This document shows, in pieces, positions 38,031 through 47,609 of a stretch of 64,000 nucleotides of DNA. The notes beneath the pieces were generated by a model. It did no database searches. It was not told the DNA's origin and saw only the letters and a list, made by a program, of their open reading frames with translations. The position numbers and the translations under genes are program-made. Positions within the stretch are counted from its first letter, which is position 1, and every line of letters begins with the position of its first letter. The stretch is from Psychrobacter sp. MF31. Its GTDB lineage: Bacteria > Pseudomonadota > Gammaproteobacteria > Pseudomonadales > Moraxellaceae. Location of the stretch: the NCBI RefSeq assembly GCF_012847335.1, contig NZ_JABBDX010000003.1, positions 222,238-286,237 of the forward strand. The letters run 5' to 3'.

Positions 38031-38163
38031 CTTGAGGCAGTTAAAAATAAGGTCGGCGCTTGGCGAAAATTGTAGCGAAATTGCTAATTTTGCCGCTCAA
38101 TTACGCTTGAAGTCTTGATAATTCATACCAAACGCCTTATTAATAGGGCACTTAATTTTTATT

Positions 38164-38192
38164 TTGGCGCGTTATTCTACAATTTTTATTAT
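38164..38192 (+). promoter_or_regulatory. Sigma-70 promoter for clpP-clpX
   Basis: TTGGCG (38164-38169), 17 bp spacer, TATTAT (38187-38192), about 33 bp before the clpP ATG. A weak CTTGAA further upstream (near 38106) hints at a heat-shock promoter but lacks a good partner. Confidence 0.6.
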
Positions 38193-38225
38193 TCTCAGTT
38201 TTATCTGATTTTTTAGGATATTTTT

Positions 38226-38888
38226 ATGACCGATTATGATCGCATCACGGCAAATCCGCATTTTGAGACTGTTCTTAGTGCCCTTCCTACCAAAAATGCG
38301 TTAGTTCCGATGGTGGTTGAGCAGTCCTCACGCGGCGAGCGCTCGTTTGATATTTTCTCACGCCTTCTTCGCGAGCGTGTCATCTTTTTGACCGGCGAAG
38401 TTGAAGACAACATGGCAAATTTAATTGTCGCGCAATTATTATTTTTGGAAGCTGAAAACCCTGACAAAGACATTCATTTGTACATCAACTCCCCTGGCGG
38501 CGTGGTGACAGCGGGCATGGCAATTTACGACACCATGAACTTTATCAAGCCTGACGTGTCGACCATTTGCTTAGGTCAAGCCGCCTCAATGGGGTCGTTT
38601 TTGTTATCGGCAGGCGCAAAAGGCAAGCGTTATGCCCTTGCCAACTCACGCGTGATGATTCACCAGCCGTTAGGCGGCTTTCGCGGTCAAGCGTCCGATA
38701 TCGAAATTCACGCCCGCGAAATTATTGAATTAAAAGCTAAGCTGAACCGCTTGCTTGCTGAGCATACTGGTCAACCCATTGAGCGCTTAGAAAAAGATAC
38801 CGACCGCGACAACTTTATGAGTGCTGCTGCCGCTAAGGCTTATGGTCTGGTTGATGAAGTGCTTGAGCGCCGACCTGAAGGGTTGTAA
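38226..38888 (+). CDS. clpP: ATP-dependent Clp protease proteolytic subunit
   Basis: Serine protease that forms the barrel of ClpXP/ClpAP. Triad: Ser121 in GQAASMGSF, His146 in MIHQPLGG and Asp195 in DTDRDNF; the spacing equals that of E. coli ClpP. 220 aa, with a short N-terminal propeptide region. ATG 38226 follows TTTTTAGGATATTTTT. clpX follows after 144 bp. The tig-clpP-clpX order is conserved, though lon does not follow here. Confidence 0.97.
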   Translation: MTDYDRITANPHFETVLSALPTKNALVPMVVEQSSRGERSFDIFSRLLRERVIFLTGEVEDNMANLIVAQLLFLEAENPDKDIHLYINSPGGVVTAGMAIYDTMNFIKPDVSTICLGQAASMGSFLLSAGAKGKRYALANSRVMIHQPLGGFRGQASDIEIHAREIIELKAKLNRLLAEHTGQPIERLEKDTDRDNFMSAAAAKAYGLVDEVLERRPEGL

Positions 38889-39032
38889 TCCTTTAACCCT
38901 AGCGATGCTAAATTTAATCGCGATTAAAAACCCTAAAACAGAGCATCAAAGTTTGGTAATGTCCTGCTTTGATGCGCCTTATTGACCACCCATTAAGCGT
39001 AAACCCTGCGTGAATATTTAGGAGCGCCTTTT

Positions 39033-40310
39033 ATGGCCGATGACAACAATCCCCACTGCTCGTTTTGCGGCAAGGCCAAAAATGAGGTCAAACAATTAAT
39101 TGCCGCAGATGACGCCAATATCTGTAACGAATGTATCGAGCTTTGCACCGATTTGATCGCTGACAGCGACCGCGATGGCGATATTCTTGATGACGATCTC
39201 GACACCTCTTGGGTCAATAAAAAACTGCCGACGCCAAAAGAGCTTCGCGCCCATTTGGATGACTACGTGATCGGTCAAGATGCCGCCAAAAAAGCGCTTG
39301 CCGTTGCCGTTTATAACCATTATAAGCGCTTAAAAGTCAGCCAAACGCTTGCTCAAGACAGCAAAAAAGCCAAAATCGGCGCGGATGACGCCATGGTTGA
39401 ATTGGCAAAAAGTAATATCTTGCTGATTGGTCCGACAGGGTCAGGAAAAACGCTATTGGCGCAAACCCTTGCCCGACTTTTAGATGTGCCGTTTGCCATG
39501 GCAGATGCGACAACGCTCACCGAAGCCGGTTACGTGGGCGAAGACGTTGAAAACATCGTCCAAAAGCTCTTGCAAGCATCTGATTATGACGTGAGTCGTG
39601 CCGAGCAAGGCATCATTTATATTGATGAAATCGATAAAATCAGCAAAAAAGGCGACAATCCCTCGATTACCCGTGACGTATCAGGCGAAGGCGTTCAGCA
39701 AGCATTGCTAAAACTCATCGAAGGTACGGTTGCTGCCATTCCGCCACACGGCGGTCGCAAGCACCCGCAGCAAGAGTTGATTCAGGTGGATACCAGCAAT
39801 ATCTTGATCATCGTTGGTGGCGCATTTGCAGGACTGGATAAAATCATTCAGCAGCGCACCGAAAAAACGGGAATCGGCTTTAACGCTGCCGTCAGCTCAA
39901 AAGACGACAGCCGCAAAAGCTCGGACTTATTTAAAGAAGTTGAGCCGGAAGACTTAATCAAATTTGGCTTAATTCCTGAGCTGATCGGTCGATTGCCAGT
40001 GATTGCCGCTTTAGAAGAACTTGATGAAGCGGCGCTGATGCAGATTTTAACCGAGCCAAAAAACGCGTTGGTCAAACAATACCGCTACTTGTTTGAGATG
40101 GAAGGCGCAGCGATTGACTTCACTGAAGATGCGCTCAAAGCCATTGCTAAACGTGCCATGGCACGAAAAACCGGCGCTCGTGGACTTCGCTCCATCGTTG
40201 AAAATGCCCTGCTTGAAACCATGTATGAGCTGCCCTCTATGGAAGGCATCACTACAGTGACGGTTGATGAAGCAGTCATCAACGATGGCAAAACGCCTAA
40301 AATTGCCTAA
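39033..40310 (+). CDS. clpX: ATP-dependent Clp protease ATP-binding subunit
   Basis: AAA+ unfoldase partner of ClpP. The N-terminal C4 zinc finger CSFCGKAK ... CNECIELC is intact (residues about 10-40). Walker A is [12 protein letters not shown], Walker [11 protein letters not shown], sensor/pore regions include [12 protein letters not shown] (the GYVG pore loop), and the ClpP-docking loop IGF lies in EKTGIGFNA. The C-terminal domain ends [23 protein letters not shown]. 425 aa; ATG 39033 after TTAGGAGCGCC. Confidence 0.97.
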   Translation: MADDNNPHCSFCGKAKNEVKQLIAADDANICNECIELCTDLIADSDRDGDILDDDLDTSWVNKKLPTPKELRAHLDDYVIGQDAAKKALAVAVYNHYKRLKVSQTLAQDSKKAKIGADDAMVELAKSNILLIGPTGSGKTLLAQTLARLLDVPFAMADATTLTEAGYVGEDVENIVQKLLQASDYDVSRAEQGIIYIDEIDKISKKGDNPSITRDVSGEGVQQALLKLIEGTVAAIPPHGGRKHPQQELIQVDTSNILIIVGGAFAGLDKIIQQRTEKTGIGFNAAVSSKDDSRKSSDLFKEVEPEDLIKFGLIPELIGRLPVIAALEELDEAALMQILTEPKNALVKQYRYLFEMEGAAIDFTEDALKAIAKRAMARKTGARGLRSIVENALLETMYELPSMEGITTVTVDEAVINDGKTPKIA

Positions 40311-40823
40311 TAATTGTGTTACAATTCTAAATTGAGCGTTTGAATTACTAATCTCTTAAACGCTCACCTACAGTTTTTTAATTCGCTAGCGCCTTATGAT
40401 TCGCATTCGGGGCGCTCGGCGTTTATTTTTTTTAATTACTGGCATGACTTTTTTTCTCTTAAAAAAAAGTTAGGGTACTTATCCCTTTAGTTTTTCGTTA
40501 CGTGAATTAATACTTCATGGCAGATTTACAACAGTTTGCCAGTTTTGGGTTGCTATAATTTAACGAAAAGAGCGTTTTAGGCACTTATTAAGCAATTAAA
40601 AGTAAAAAAACTGCTCAATTTTGAAGATAGCTATAAAAATTGAACGACTATAAGTTTTAATTACCTAACTTATGATTTTTGAGATTGAATGATTTTTTTA
40701 TTTTAGCCGCTGATGTGTTTGAAAGTTTATTAGAGGTTTAAAAGTTAGATTTGCGCACAATGCCACTAAATTATCATAATACTTTGTTTTTTACATATTA
40801 TTTTTCATTATAAGGATATGCTT
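40311..40823. other. Intergenic region clpX / cytochrome gene
   Basis: 513 bp, AT-rich. Near clpX, TGAGCGTTT (40333-40341) and AAACGCTCA (40358-40366) are perfect 9-bp arms and T follows a few bases on, a probable terminator. The rest shows no gene, RNA or clear operator; the cytochrome promoter must be in it. Confidence 0.5.
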
Positions 40824-41807
40824 ATGAAAACTTTTTTATCAGCCAAACCGGCACTTAGCGTTGCGGTGTTGGTGGCACTAAGCGCTGCTGGGATGGCAGG
40901 CTGTAGCAGCGATAAGGGCGTCAAAGCTACTGATCGGGTAGCAGAAGCTGAAGCCATCGCTCGAGTTCAAGATTTAGAAGCGCGAGCGGAGCAATTAGAA
41001 GGCAATGCCCCTGCTGCCGGAAGCACGCCCGCAGCCGCTCCTGCAACTGCGGGTGCAGCGACTACTGCGACGGTAAAAATGCCAGATGAATCTACCATCC
41101 CTGATGATGAAACCGGTGAGGCAATTCGCCGCGGGATGCAGATTGTCAATCATACTTATAAAGAAATGCCGAACAACGTTGGCAACCAGCTGAACTGTAC
41201 CAGCTGTCACTTAGGAAATGGCTCGGAAGCTTATGCGTCGCCTTGGAACGGCTTGTCTAGTATTTATCCCATCTATCGCTCGCGCGCTGGTCGCGTCAAC
41301 TCTTTGCAAGAGCGGATTAACGGTTGTTTTCAGCGTTCCATGAATGGCAAGCCGCTTGATTTGGCATCCGATGATATGAATGCGATCGTCGCTTATATGA
41401 ACTGGCTGTCGCAAGGCATCCCAATGGGCGTCTCTCCTGAAGGTCGCGGTTTTGCAAAAATTGACAAAACGCTTGAGCCAAACGCGGACAATGGCAAAAA
41501 GCTATTTGCTGAAAAATGCTCGACCTGTCACGGCGAAAATGGCGAAGGTCAATATAATGACGATGGCACTTACGTTTATCCTGCGGTTGCCGGCGACAAA
41601 TCCTTTAACGATGGCGCGGGAATGGCGCGAACCTATACGGCAGCTGCCTTTATTAAAGGTAAAATGCCCTTTGGTCAAGGCAATTCGCTCAGTGACCAAG
41701 AAGCGGTGGATATTGCTCAGTACTTTACCCACTTACCAAGACCAGTCAAAGCCAATAAAGACAAAGACTGGCCAAACGGTGATGCGCCAAAAGATGCCCG
41801 TAAATAA
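40824..41807 (+). CDS. Dihaem cytochrome c lipoprotein, thiosulfate dehydrogenase (TsdA)-like
   Basis: 327 aa. Lipobox AAGMAGC (Cys27) predicts an outer- or inner-membrane lipoprotein facing the periplasm. A helical linker (EAEAIARVQDLEARAEQLEG) and an Ala/Pro-rich stretch follow, then two c-type haem sites, CTSCH (125-129) and CSTCH (232-236). The segment INGCFQRSMNG and AYMNWLSQG between them is typical of TsdA, where a Cys serves as an unusual axial ligand to haem 1. This supports a thiosulfate-to-tetrathionate (or reverse) activity, not proven here. ATG 40824 is preceded by AAGGATATGCTT. A terminator follows. No tsdB or other sulfur gene is adjacent. Confidence 0.8.
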   Translation: MKTFLSAKPALSVAVLVALSAAGMAGCSSDKGVKATDRVAEAEAIARVQDLEARAEQLEGNAPAAGSTPAAAPATAGAATTATVKMPDESTIPDDETGEAIRRGMQIVNHTYKEMPNNVGNQLNCTSCHLGNGSEAYASPWNGLSSIYPIYRSRAGRVNSLQERINGCFQRSMNGKPLDLASDDMNAIVAYMNWLSQGIPMGVSPEGRGFAKIDKTLEPNADNGKKLFAEKCSTCHGENGEGQYNDDGTYVYPAVAGDKSFNDGAGMARTYTAAAFIKGKMPFGQGNSLSDQEAVDIAQYFTHLPRPVKANKDKDWPNGDAPKDARK

Positions 41808-41819
41808 TTTGTCAGCTTT

Positions 41820-41851
41820 AAAAAAATCCCAGCATGGACTGGGATTTTTTT
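41820..41851. terminator. Bidirectional terminator, cytochrome / EIIC-like permease
   Basis: AATCCCAG-CATGGA-CTGGGATT hairpin with A and T runs, between converging genes. Confidence 0.9.
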
Positions 41852-41884
41852 GGACAATTTGAAACGTGAACAGATTAAAATAAG

Positions 41885-42976
41885 CTAAGGCAATTTCATA
41901 TCGCCATCAACAATCAGCCCCATCCGGCGCATCATAAACGCCACCCCCCAAGCAATGATTGCTGGCAAAACAAACATCAGCAAAATAATCGCGGACCAAA
42001 GCTGCAAAGGACTCATGATGTCTTTTGAGGCGTCAATCACCCCAAAGACCCCGACCAATCCTGCTGTTCCCATGCCAGCGCCCGTTGCCGTACAAGCCAA
42101 TTGAAAGCCAACCGTGGCAATAGGTCCTACAATGGCGCTGGCTATTACCGCGGGCAGTAAAATGATCGGCTTTTTAAACACGTTGGGGATTTGCAGCATG
42201 CTCGTTCCCAAACCTTGCGAGATGACGCCACTAACCCCATTGTCTTTAAAACTTGCCGCCGCAAAGCCGACCATGTGAGCGGCGCAGCCAACCACTGCTG
42301 CCCCACCTGCCAAACCGCTAAGACCGATGGCAATGCAAATTGCCGCGCTTGAGGTCGGCAACGTTAACAACAGCCCAACCACCACCGCAATAACCACTCC
42401 CATAAGTAGCGGCTGCAACGCCGTTGCTGCTTGAATCCCATGACCGATCGCATCAATAGCCGCAACGACGGGCGGATTTAAAACGGCACAAACGCCAAGC
42501 GCTACCACGCAAACGGTTAGTGGAATCAGTAAAATATCCAGTTTGGTTTTTCCTGCCACCAAAGTTCCGGCGCGATAAGCAAAAACTGCCGCCAAATATG
42601 CGCCAATAGGATTTCCTGGAACCGCAGCAAACGTTGTCACGCCTGAATCTTGAGTCATAAATAGCGATCCTGCCAACAGCGCTTCAGAATGAGCGCCGAG
42701 CATTCCTGCCACTAGCCCACTTAAAATCACAAGCGTCGGCGCTTTTAAATAATACGCAATCCCCGCGCCAATCCCTGCGCCCATCAAGACCGATGCCAGC
42801 TTGCCGACCGCAATTAAGATAGGCAACCCAAGCCAGCTGCCAATTTGCGAGATGATCAATCCGGCAATCAAGGTGACAAACAGCCCAAGCGCCATTCCGG
42901 TAAAGGCATCGATCAAGTATTTTTGAAAAAAGGCTTTTGGGCTAAAGTAAGTTGGTGCTTTGGCAAGTTGACTCAT
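41885..42976 (-). CDS. PTS EIIC-like membrane protein (PTS_EIIC_2 type), orphan
   Basis: 363 aa integral membrane protein with about nine or ten hydrophobic segments. Repeated Gly/Ala-rich motifs (VLMGAGIGAGIAYY, LSGLAGGAAVVGCAAHMVGF, TATGAGMGTAGLVGVFG) match the EIIC_2 family rather than any SSS or MFS carrier. No EIIA, EIIB, HPr or EI gene is near, so sugar phosphorylation by a classical PTS is doubtful; it could act as a plain permease or sensor. ATG 42976. It has its own transcript, separated by convergence from the cytochrome gene and by about 140 bp from the SPOR gene. Confidence 0.75.
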   Translation of the reverse strand: MSQLAKAPTYFSPKAFFQKYLIDAFTGMALGLFVTLIAGLIISQIGSWLGLPILIAVGKLASVLMGAGIGAGIAYYLKAPTLVILSGLVAGMLGAHSEALLAGSLFMTQDSGVTTFAAVPGNPIGAYLAAVFAYRAGTLVAGKTKLDILLIPLTVCVVALGVCAVLNPPVVAAIDAIGHGIQAATALQPLLMGVVIAVVVGLLLTLPTSSAAICIAIGLSGLAGGAAVVGCAAHMVGFAAASFKDNGVSGVISQGLGTSMLQIPNVFKKPIILLPAVIASAIVGPIATVGFQLACTATGAGMGTAGLVGVFGVIDASKDIMSPLQLWSAIILLMFVLPAIIAWGVAFMMRRMGLIVDGDMKLP

Positions 42977-43115
42977 GATGTCCGCTCACAAAAAGGAAGG
43001 TGAAATGAAGTGACAGTGATCAAATTAAAACAAGTATTCAGCGGGCAATTTTTAAACTTATGACGTTATGTTAAAAAAGCGCCATAAATGACGCTTTTAA
43101 ATTAACTATCCATCA

Positions 43116-43934
43116 TCAGCGGCGCTGCTCGACAATAATAGAATCAATGCCATTATTTTGTAGTCGCTGCTGAGCGCCTGAAACTGCTTTTCGATTGTCC
43201 ATGGGTCGTGAAATCACTTGGTAAATAGGAGCGCCATTTGCGGTATTATTTTTTACCACTTTGGCATCAACACCTGCCATCAATACCTGAGCGCGGCGGC
43301 GATCGGCTTCATCGGCACTGCCAAAGCTGTTAATTTGCAGGATATACGTCGTTGCAGGAGCGCTTCGTTGAACGCTTGCGCTGGTGCTTCGGTTTTGGTT
43401 TTGCGCGGTTGGCGATGCGTCTTGGCTGCCCGTATTGCTTGAGTTACTTGAGTTAGGAGTACTCTCATAAGTGCTATTTTCTTCGATGATGACAATATCA
43501 TCATTCCCACTTACCGCTGAATCATTAGGGTGATTGCTGTCATCCGAGCCGCTTTGATTGTCTGAGTTGGCGCCATCATTGCTGGCAGTATCAGATTTTG
43601 GCTGAACGACCACCACATCTGGTTCAAACGCAGTGTTGGCTGGCGTTTGGCTTGGCTCTAAAATATTTTCATCAGGAATGGTTGCCATCTCTTGATTGGG
43701 CAAAATGTCATAAAACTCGTAATCGTCCTCATTGGCGTTGGTATTGACGCGCGGCTGAACTTGCCGATCCGATTCCGTTGAGGTTTTGGCAGGGGTAAAA
43801 TCAAACAGTGGCGATAAATATAAAAATACCCCAATCATTAAGGTTAAAACCGCACCAACAAACATCCATAACAATCCTGATGCGCTACTTGATTGGCGTT
43901 TTGCCGTGGCACCTTTAGGTTTTTTGGCTAACAT
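43116..43934 (-). CDS. SPOR-domain membrane protein
   Basis: 272 aa bitopic protein: a basic N-terminus (AKKPKGATAKRQ), one membrane segment (about 21-40, LLWMFVGAVLTLMIGVFLYL), a long low-complexity Ser/Asn/Asp-rich periplasmic linker, and a C-terminal SPOR domain (about 195-270, YILQINSFGSADEADRRRAQ ... VISRPM). SPOR domains bind denuded glycan strands at the division septum, so a FtsN/DedD-like role is likely. Adjacent downstream of argS, as in Pseudomonas and Acinetobacter. ATG 43934 with AAGGAGACTGCC upstream. Confidence 0.87.
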   Translation of the reverse strand: MLAKKPKGATAKRQSSSASGLLWMFVGAVLTLMIGVFLYLSPLFDFTPAKTSTESDRQVQPRVNTNANEDDYEFYDILPNQEMATIPDENILEPSQTPANTAFEPDVVVVQPKSDTASNDGANSDNQSGSDDSNHPNDSAVSGNDDIVIIEENSTYESTPNSSNSSNTGSQDASPTAQNQNRSTSASVQRSAPATTYILQINSFGSADEADRRRAQVLMAGVDAKVVKNNTANGAPIYQVISRPMDNRKAVSGAQQRLQNNGIDSIIVEQRR

Positions 43935-43968
43935 GGATGGCAGTCTCCTTAGCAAAGTCAGGATATTT

Positions 43969-44008
43969 TTGGAAAAAACAGCGCCAATTTTTACGCTGTT
44001 TTTTCCAA
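43969..44008. terminator. Terminator after argS, 15-bp perfect stem
   Basis: TTGGAAAAAACAGCG and CGCTGTTTTTTCCAA are exact reverse complements with a 10-base loop. The U run lies inside the stem's right arm. It separates argS from the SPOR gene. Confidence 0.8.
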
Positions 44009-44104
44009 GAGGTCAATAGGATCATGGTAAATGATAGCAAGATCATATCAAGCTGCGATCGCTTAAATCGTAAGCTATCGTAATTATCACCTTTCTGCCC
44101 TGAC

Positions 44105-45934
44105 CTACATGGCAGTTGGGGCGCTAAGCCCTAATAATTGTAATCCATTGGCAAGCACTTGCGACACCGCTTTTGATAAGCGCAGGCGAGCTTGCATCAA
44201 TTTTAACTCCTCATCGCTTGGCGTCTCATTTTGGCTCAGCGCCATCGGCAAAATGCGGTTGCTGTCGTACCAACCGTGAAATAGCGCGGCAAGCTCTTTT
44301 AAATAGTTGGTTAAAATATGCGGCTCATAGCCCGTTGCCGCGCGGCGAATGGTGGCAGGATAAGCGGCAAGCAATTTGATAAGCGCCTCTTCATTGGCAG
44401 CGGTCAATCGCGACTCCTCAGCTTTGCCAAGCTCATCATTAGCACTTAACCCAAAACTTGCAAGCTTTTCAAGCAATCGGCAAACGCGGGCGTGAGCGTA
44501 CTGGATATAGTAAACCAAGTTGTCTTTACTTTGTGATTTTGCCAATTCCAAATCAAAATCAACATGAACTTCCGGTTTTCTTGCCACATAATAAAAGCGC
44601 GCGGCATCGTTGCCAACTTCCTCACGCAATTCGCGCAAAGTAACAAAACTTCCTGATCGCGACGACATTTGCACCTTTTGCTCACCACGCCAAAGGGCAA
44701 CAAACTGAACCAACACCACATCCAAGCGCGCCTCATCAATGCCAAGGGCACTTAAAGCCGCTTTGACGCGCGGCACATAGCCATGATGATCAGCACCCCA
44801 AACGTTGATCACTTTATCAAAACCGCGATCAAACTTGTCTTTATGATAAGCAATATCGGAGGCAAAATAGGTCGTCTGACCGTTAGCACGGCGAACCACG
44901 CGGTCTTTTTCATCACCAAATGCGGTTGATTTAAACCACGTATTGCCATCTTTTTCGTACAAATAGCCATTGGCATCAAGCTTGGCAAGAACCGGCGCGA
45001 TTTTATCTTCAATCGATTTTTCGCTAAACCAGCGCTCATAATGAACCCCAAATTCGCCCAAATCGTCTTTAATGTCCGCCAAAATACTGGTCAGCGCTGC
45101 ATTTAAAAATAGCGCATAGCCCTCGCCCAACAGCGCTTTGCTATTGGCAATCAAGCCATCAATGTGAGCTTCTTTATCGCCCGACAATAGCACCTTATCG
45201 CCGGTCACGGTCACTTCAAATACCGCATCATCGGCAACGTCTTTAGCCACTTGCGCAAACGGATGAACGTAGCGGTCACCGTGCTGATTTTTTACGGTTT
45301 CGGCAATCTCAGTGACATAATCGCCTTGATAGCAGTTAACTGGGAAGGTGACGTCCTCGCCATTTAATTGTAAATAGCGCAAATAGGTGCTGGTTGCCAA
45401 AATATCCATCTGCCGACCGGCATCGTTGACGTAATATTCGCGCGTCACCTCATAGCCAATGGCCTCAAGCAAATTGGCAACGCTCATGCCAATTGCGGCG
45501 CCGCGACCGTGACCGACGTGAAGGCTTGACGTTGGGTTGGCGGACACAAACTCAACCTGAATGCTTTTGCCTGCAAATTCATGACTTAATCCAAACTGCG
45601 CTTTTTTCGCAAAAATATCGTCAAGCACCGCAAATTTGGCATCAGCGTTTAAAAACACGTTGATAAACCCAGGTCCTGCAATTTCAACTTGGCGAATGTC
45701 ACTGTTTTCAGGCAACGCGTCAACGATTTTTTGTGCAAGCGCTCGCGGATTGCTTTTGGCAGCTTTTGCCGCCACAAGCGCGATGTTGCTGGCAAAATCC
45801 CCATGACTTGCGTCCCGAGTTCGGGTGATTTGGCTGTTATTTTCAAACGCTTCAGGCAATTCGCCGGTCGCTTGTAAGGTTTGAATTGCTTGTTGAAATA
45901 GTGACGCTAAAGTGTCAATTTGGGCTTGTGACAT
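44105..45934 (-). CDS. argS: Arginyl-tRNA synthetase
   Basis: Class I synthetase, 609 aa. The HIGH motif appears as LHVGHGRG near residue 128, the KMSKS region as KVQMSSRSG, as in many ArgRS with a degenerate KMSKS. The N-terminal Add1 domain and the C-terminal DALR anticodon-binding domain (ANEEALIKLLAAYPATI and YLKELAALFHGWYD) are both seen. ATG 45934 (MSQAQIDTL) is chosen; the frame upstream begins with a TTG. Ribosome site weak. Confidence 0.96.
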   Translation of the reverse strand: MSQAQIDTLASLFQQAIQTLQATGELPEAFENNSQITRTRDASHGDFASNIALVAAKAAKSNPRALAQKIVDALPENSDIRQVEIAGPGFINVFLNADAKFAVLDDIFAKKAQFGLSHEFAGKSIQVEFVSANPTSSLHVGHGRGAAIGMSVANLLEAIGYEVTREYYVNDAGRQMDILATSTYLRYLQLNGEDVTFPVNCYQGDYVTEIAETVKNQHGDRYVHPFAQVAKDVADDAVFEVTVTGDKVLLSGDKEAHIDGLIANSKALLGEGYALFLNAALTSILADIKDDLGEFGVHYERWFSEKSIEDKIAPVLAKLDANGYLYEKDGNTWFKSTAFGDEKDRVVRRANGQTTYFASDIAYHKDKFDRGFDKVINVWGADHHGYVPRVKAALSALGIDEARLDVVLVQFVALWRGEQKVQMSSRSGSFVTLRELREEVGNDAARFYYVARKPEVHVDFDLELAKSQSKDNLVYYIQYAHARVCRLLEKLASFGLSANDELGKAEESRLTAANEEALIKLLAAYPATIRRAATGYEPHILTNYLKELAALFHGWYDSNRILPMALSQNETPSDEELKLMQARLRLSKAVSQVLANGLQLLGLSAPTAM

Positions 45935-46212
45935 ACAGGTTAAACTCAATCAGTAAAAAAAAGAAATAACAAATAAATATAGCAAGCTTTAGCCGCTATT
46001 GCACCTGTTACGCCAAAATTGAGCATAAAAAAAGTCAAAGTTGGCGGCTCATTGTAGCAATTGGGTTGTGCAAACGATTTGCTCGTTTATCGACGGGCGG
46101 CTTCAGCGTATAATAAAAAGTAAATGAATAGTGATTCAAGCATCAATTGATAATCATTTCGATGAGCGCTATCAATTTTTTATCTCAATTTTGCTCACTT
46201 TAAGGAAAAGGT

Positions 46213-46431
46213 ATGTTTGCCATTGCAGCAAGTACAGTGACCAGCTGGGGGCTTTATGTGTTATTGCCCATTTTTATTGCGTTTTTATTTTTCATCATTT
46301 GGGATTTGTCCAAAAAATCTGAAGCCGGTCGCGCCGGAACGTTTTGGATGTTTTTGGCATTGGGCGCAGGCTTCGTCGGTTTTATTTTAAAAATCCTTAT
46401 TGAAGAGGGCTTTAAGCGCTGGTTTATTTAA
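46213..46431 (+). CDS. DUF2788 small membrane protein
   Basis: 72 aa with two hydrophobic helices (about 13-31 and 44-62) joined by a charged loop WDLSKKSEAGRAG. The pattern fits DUF2788, a family of unknown role found in Moraxellaceae and Pseudomonas. ATG 46213 follows TTAAGGAAAAGGT. Transcribed alone, converging on cmoB. Confidence 0.78.
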   Translation: MFAIAASTVTSWGLYVLLPIFIAFLFFIIWDLSKKSEAGRAGTFWMFLALGAGFVGFILKILIEEGFKRWFI

Positions 46432-46439
46432 AAATGCTG

Positions 46440-46500
46440 AGCGGTTTTTTGAAATTATGAGACATTAAAGTTTAATATCAGTCATTAAACCGCTTTTTTT
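46440..46500. terminator. Probable terminator DUF2788 / cmoB
   Basis: AGCGGTTT (46440-46447) and AAACCGCT (46487-46494) arms with a long AT-rich loop and a T run after the right arm. Confidence 0.55.
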
Positions 46501-46531
46501 GATCAGGGTAAATTTTTTGCAGCCATATGGC

Positions 46532-47551
46532 TTATTTTTTTGCAATAAAAGTGGCGCGTTTGGGCGCAGGATAGCCTTCGATGGTTTTGCTCACGTCATT
46601 TGGGTCTAAAAAATCTTGCAAGGAATGATACGTCATCCAGTCCGTAGCGCGCTGCTCATCAAAAAGGGTCACCGCCACATCCACGCAGCGAACCTCAGTA
46701 AATCCTGCCTTTTTAAGCCAAAGAGTGAGGGCTGCAATGGATGGCAAAAAATAAACGTTGTTCATCTGTGCATAACGCTCACTTGGCACCAAAACGGTGG
46801 TCGCATCCCCATCAACCACGAGCGTCTCTAAAACCAACTCGCCGCCTTTAACCAGCTGACCTTTGAGCTGCTGCAAATGCTCAAACGGTGAGGCGCGGTG
46901 ATACAAAACGCCCATGCTAAACACGGTATCAAACAGCTGACTTTGGACAGGCAACGCTTCAAGCGGCACAGGAATATAATGGGTTCGAAAGTCATCAAGC
47001 TCGCCCACAAAATGCCGAATCGCCATAAACTGATGATAAAACAAGCACGACGGGTCAATCACAATGACCGTTTTGGCGCCAAGCCCTGCCATTCGCCAAC
47101 CGTGATAGCCTGAGCCGCCGCCCACATCCAAAATGCGCCTGCCTGCTAGATTGGATAAATGCGCTGCCACGCGCTGCCATTTCAAATCGCTGCGCCATTC
47201 GGTATCGATAAAAATTTGCTTCTCATCAGAACCGATTAAAAAAGGACCTTTTCGCCATGGCGCCAGTTTTTGGAGCAGCGCCTCGGTTTGCTTAAACTGC
47301 GCTTGAGTAAAGCTTACCTCGATATGAAGATTGTCCGAATCAAGCGCGACATTTTTGGCAGAAAGTTTTGGCAGTTTATTAATGATCGCTTGATATTCAG
47401 GGGCATGGGCGTAGTTGGTTTTATCTTTGATGGCGCCGAGCCACTCAGGAAGCAAGGTTAGCCACTCAAAAGCTTTGGGGTGATGTTTTGCTAAATTTAG
47501 CAGCGTTAAATAAAGCTCGCGCTCAGCGCTTGCAATGGTATCAGAACTCAT
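46532..47551 (-). CDS. cmoB: tRNA uridine 5-oxyacetic acid(34) synthase CmoB
   Basis: Transfers a carboxymethyl group from carboxy-SAM to 5-hydroxyuridine 34 of tRNAs, giving cmo5U. 339 aa. Typical N-terminal PWRKGPFLI segment, then the Rossmann SAM-binding motif LDVGGGSGYHGWRMAG, VIDPSCLFYHQFMAIRHFVG, and VFSMGVLYHRASPFEHL. ATG 47551. It is 58 bp after cmoA on the same strand, as in E. coli. Confidence 0.95.
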   Translation of the reverse strand: MSSDTIASAERELYLTLLNLAKHHPKAFEWLTLLPEWLGAIKDKTNYAHAPEYQAIINKLPKLSAKNVALDSDNLHIEVSFTQAQFKQTEALLQKLAPWRKGPFLIGSDEKQIFIDTEWRSDLKWQRVAAHLSNLAGRRILDVGGGSGYHGWRMAGLGAKTVIVIDPSCLFYHQFMAIRHFVGELDDFRTHYIPVPLEALPVQSQLFDTVFSMGVLYHRASPFEHLQQLKGQLVKGGELVLETLVVDGDATTVLVPSERYAQMNNVYFLPSIAALTLWLKKAGFTEVRCVDVAVTLFDEQRATDWMTYHSLQDFLDPNDVSKTIEGYPAPKRATFIAKK

Positions 47552-47609
47552 AAAAAACCGTGATTTTTTGAACTGTTAAAAATAATAAATGATAAAAGGC
47601 AAGCTTGGT

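Noticed and set aside
38105-38135. Sigma-32 heat-shock promoter before clpP
   Set aside because: CTTGAA is present but no CCCAT-type -10 lies at the proper distance; the sigma-70 match nearer the gene is much better.
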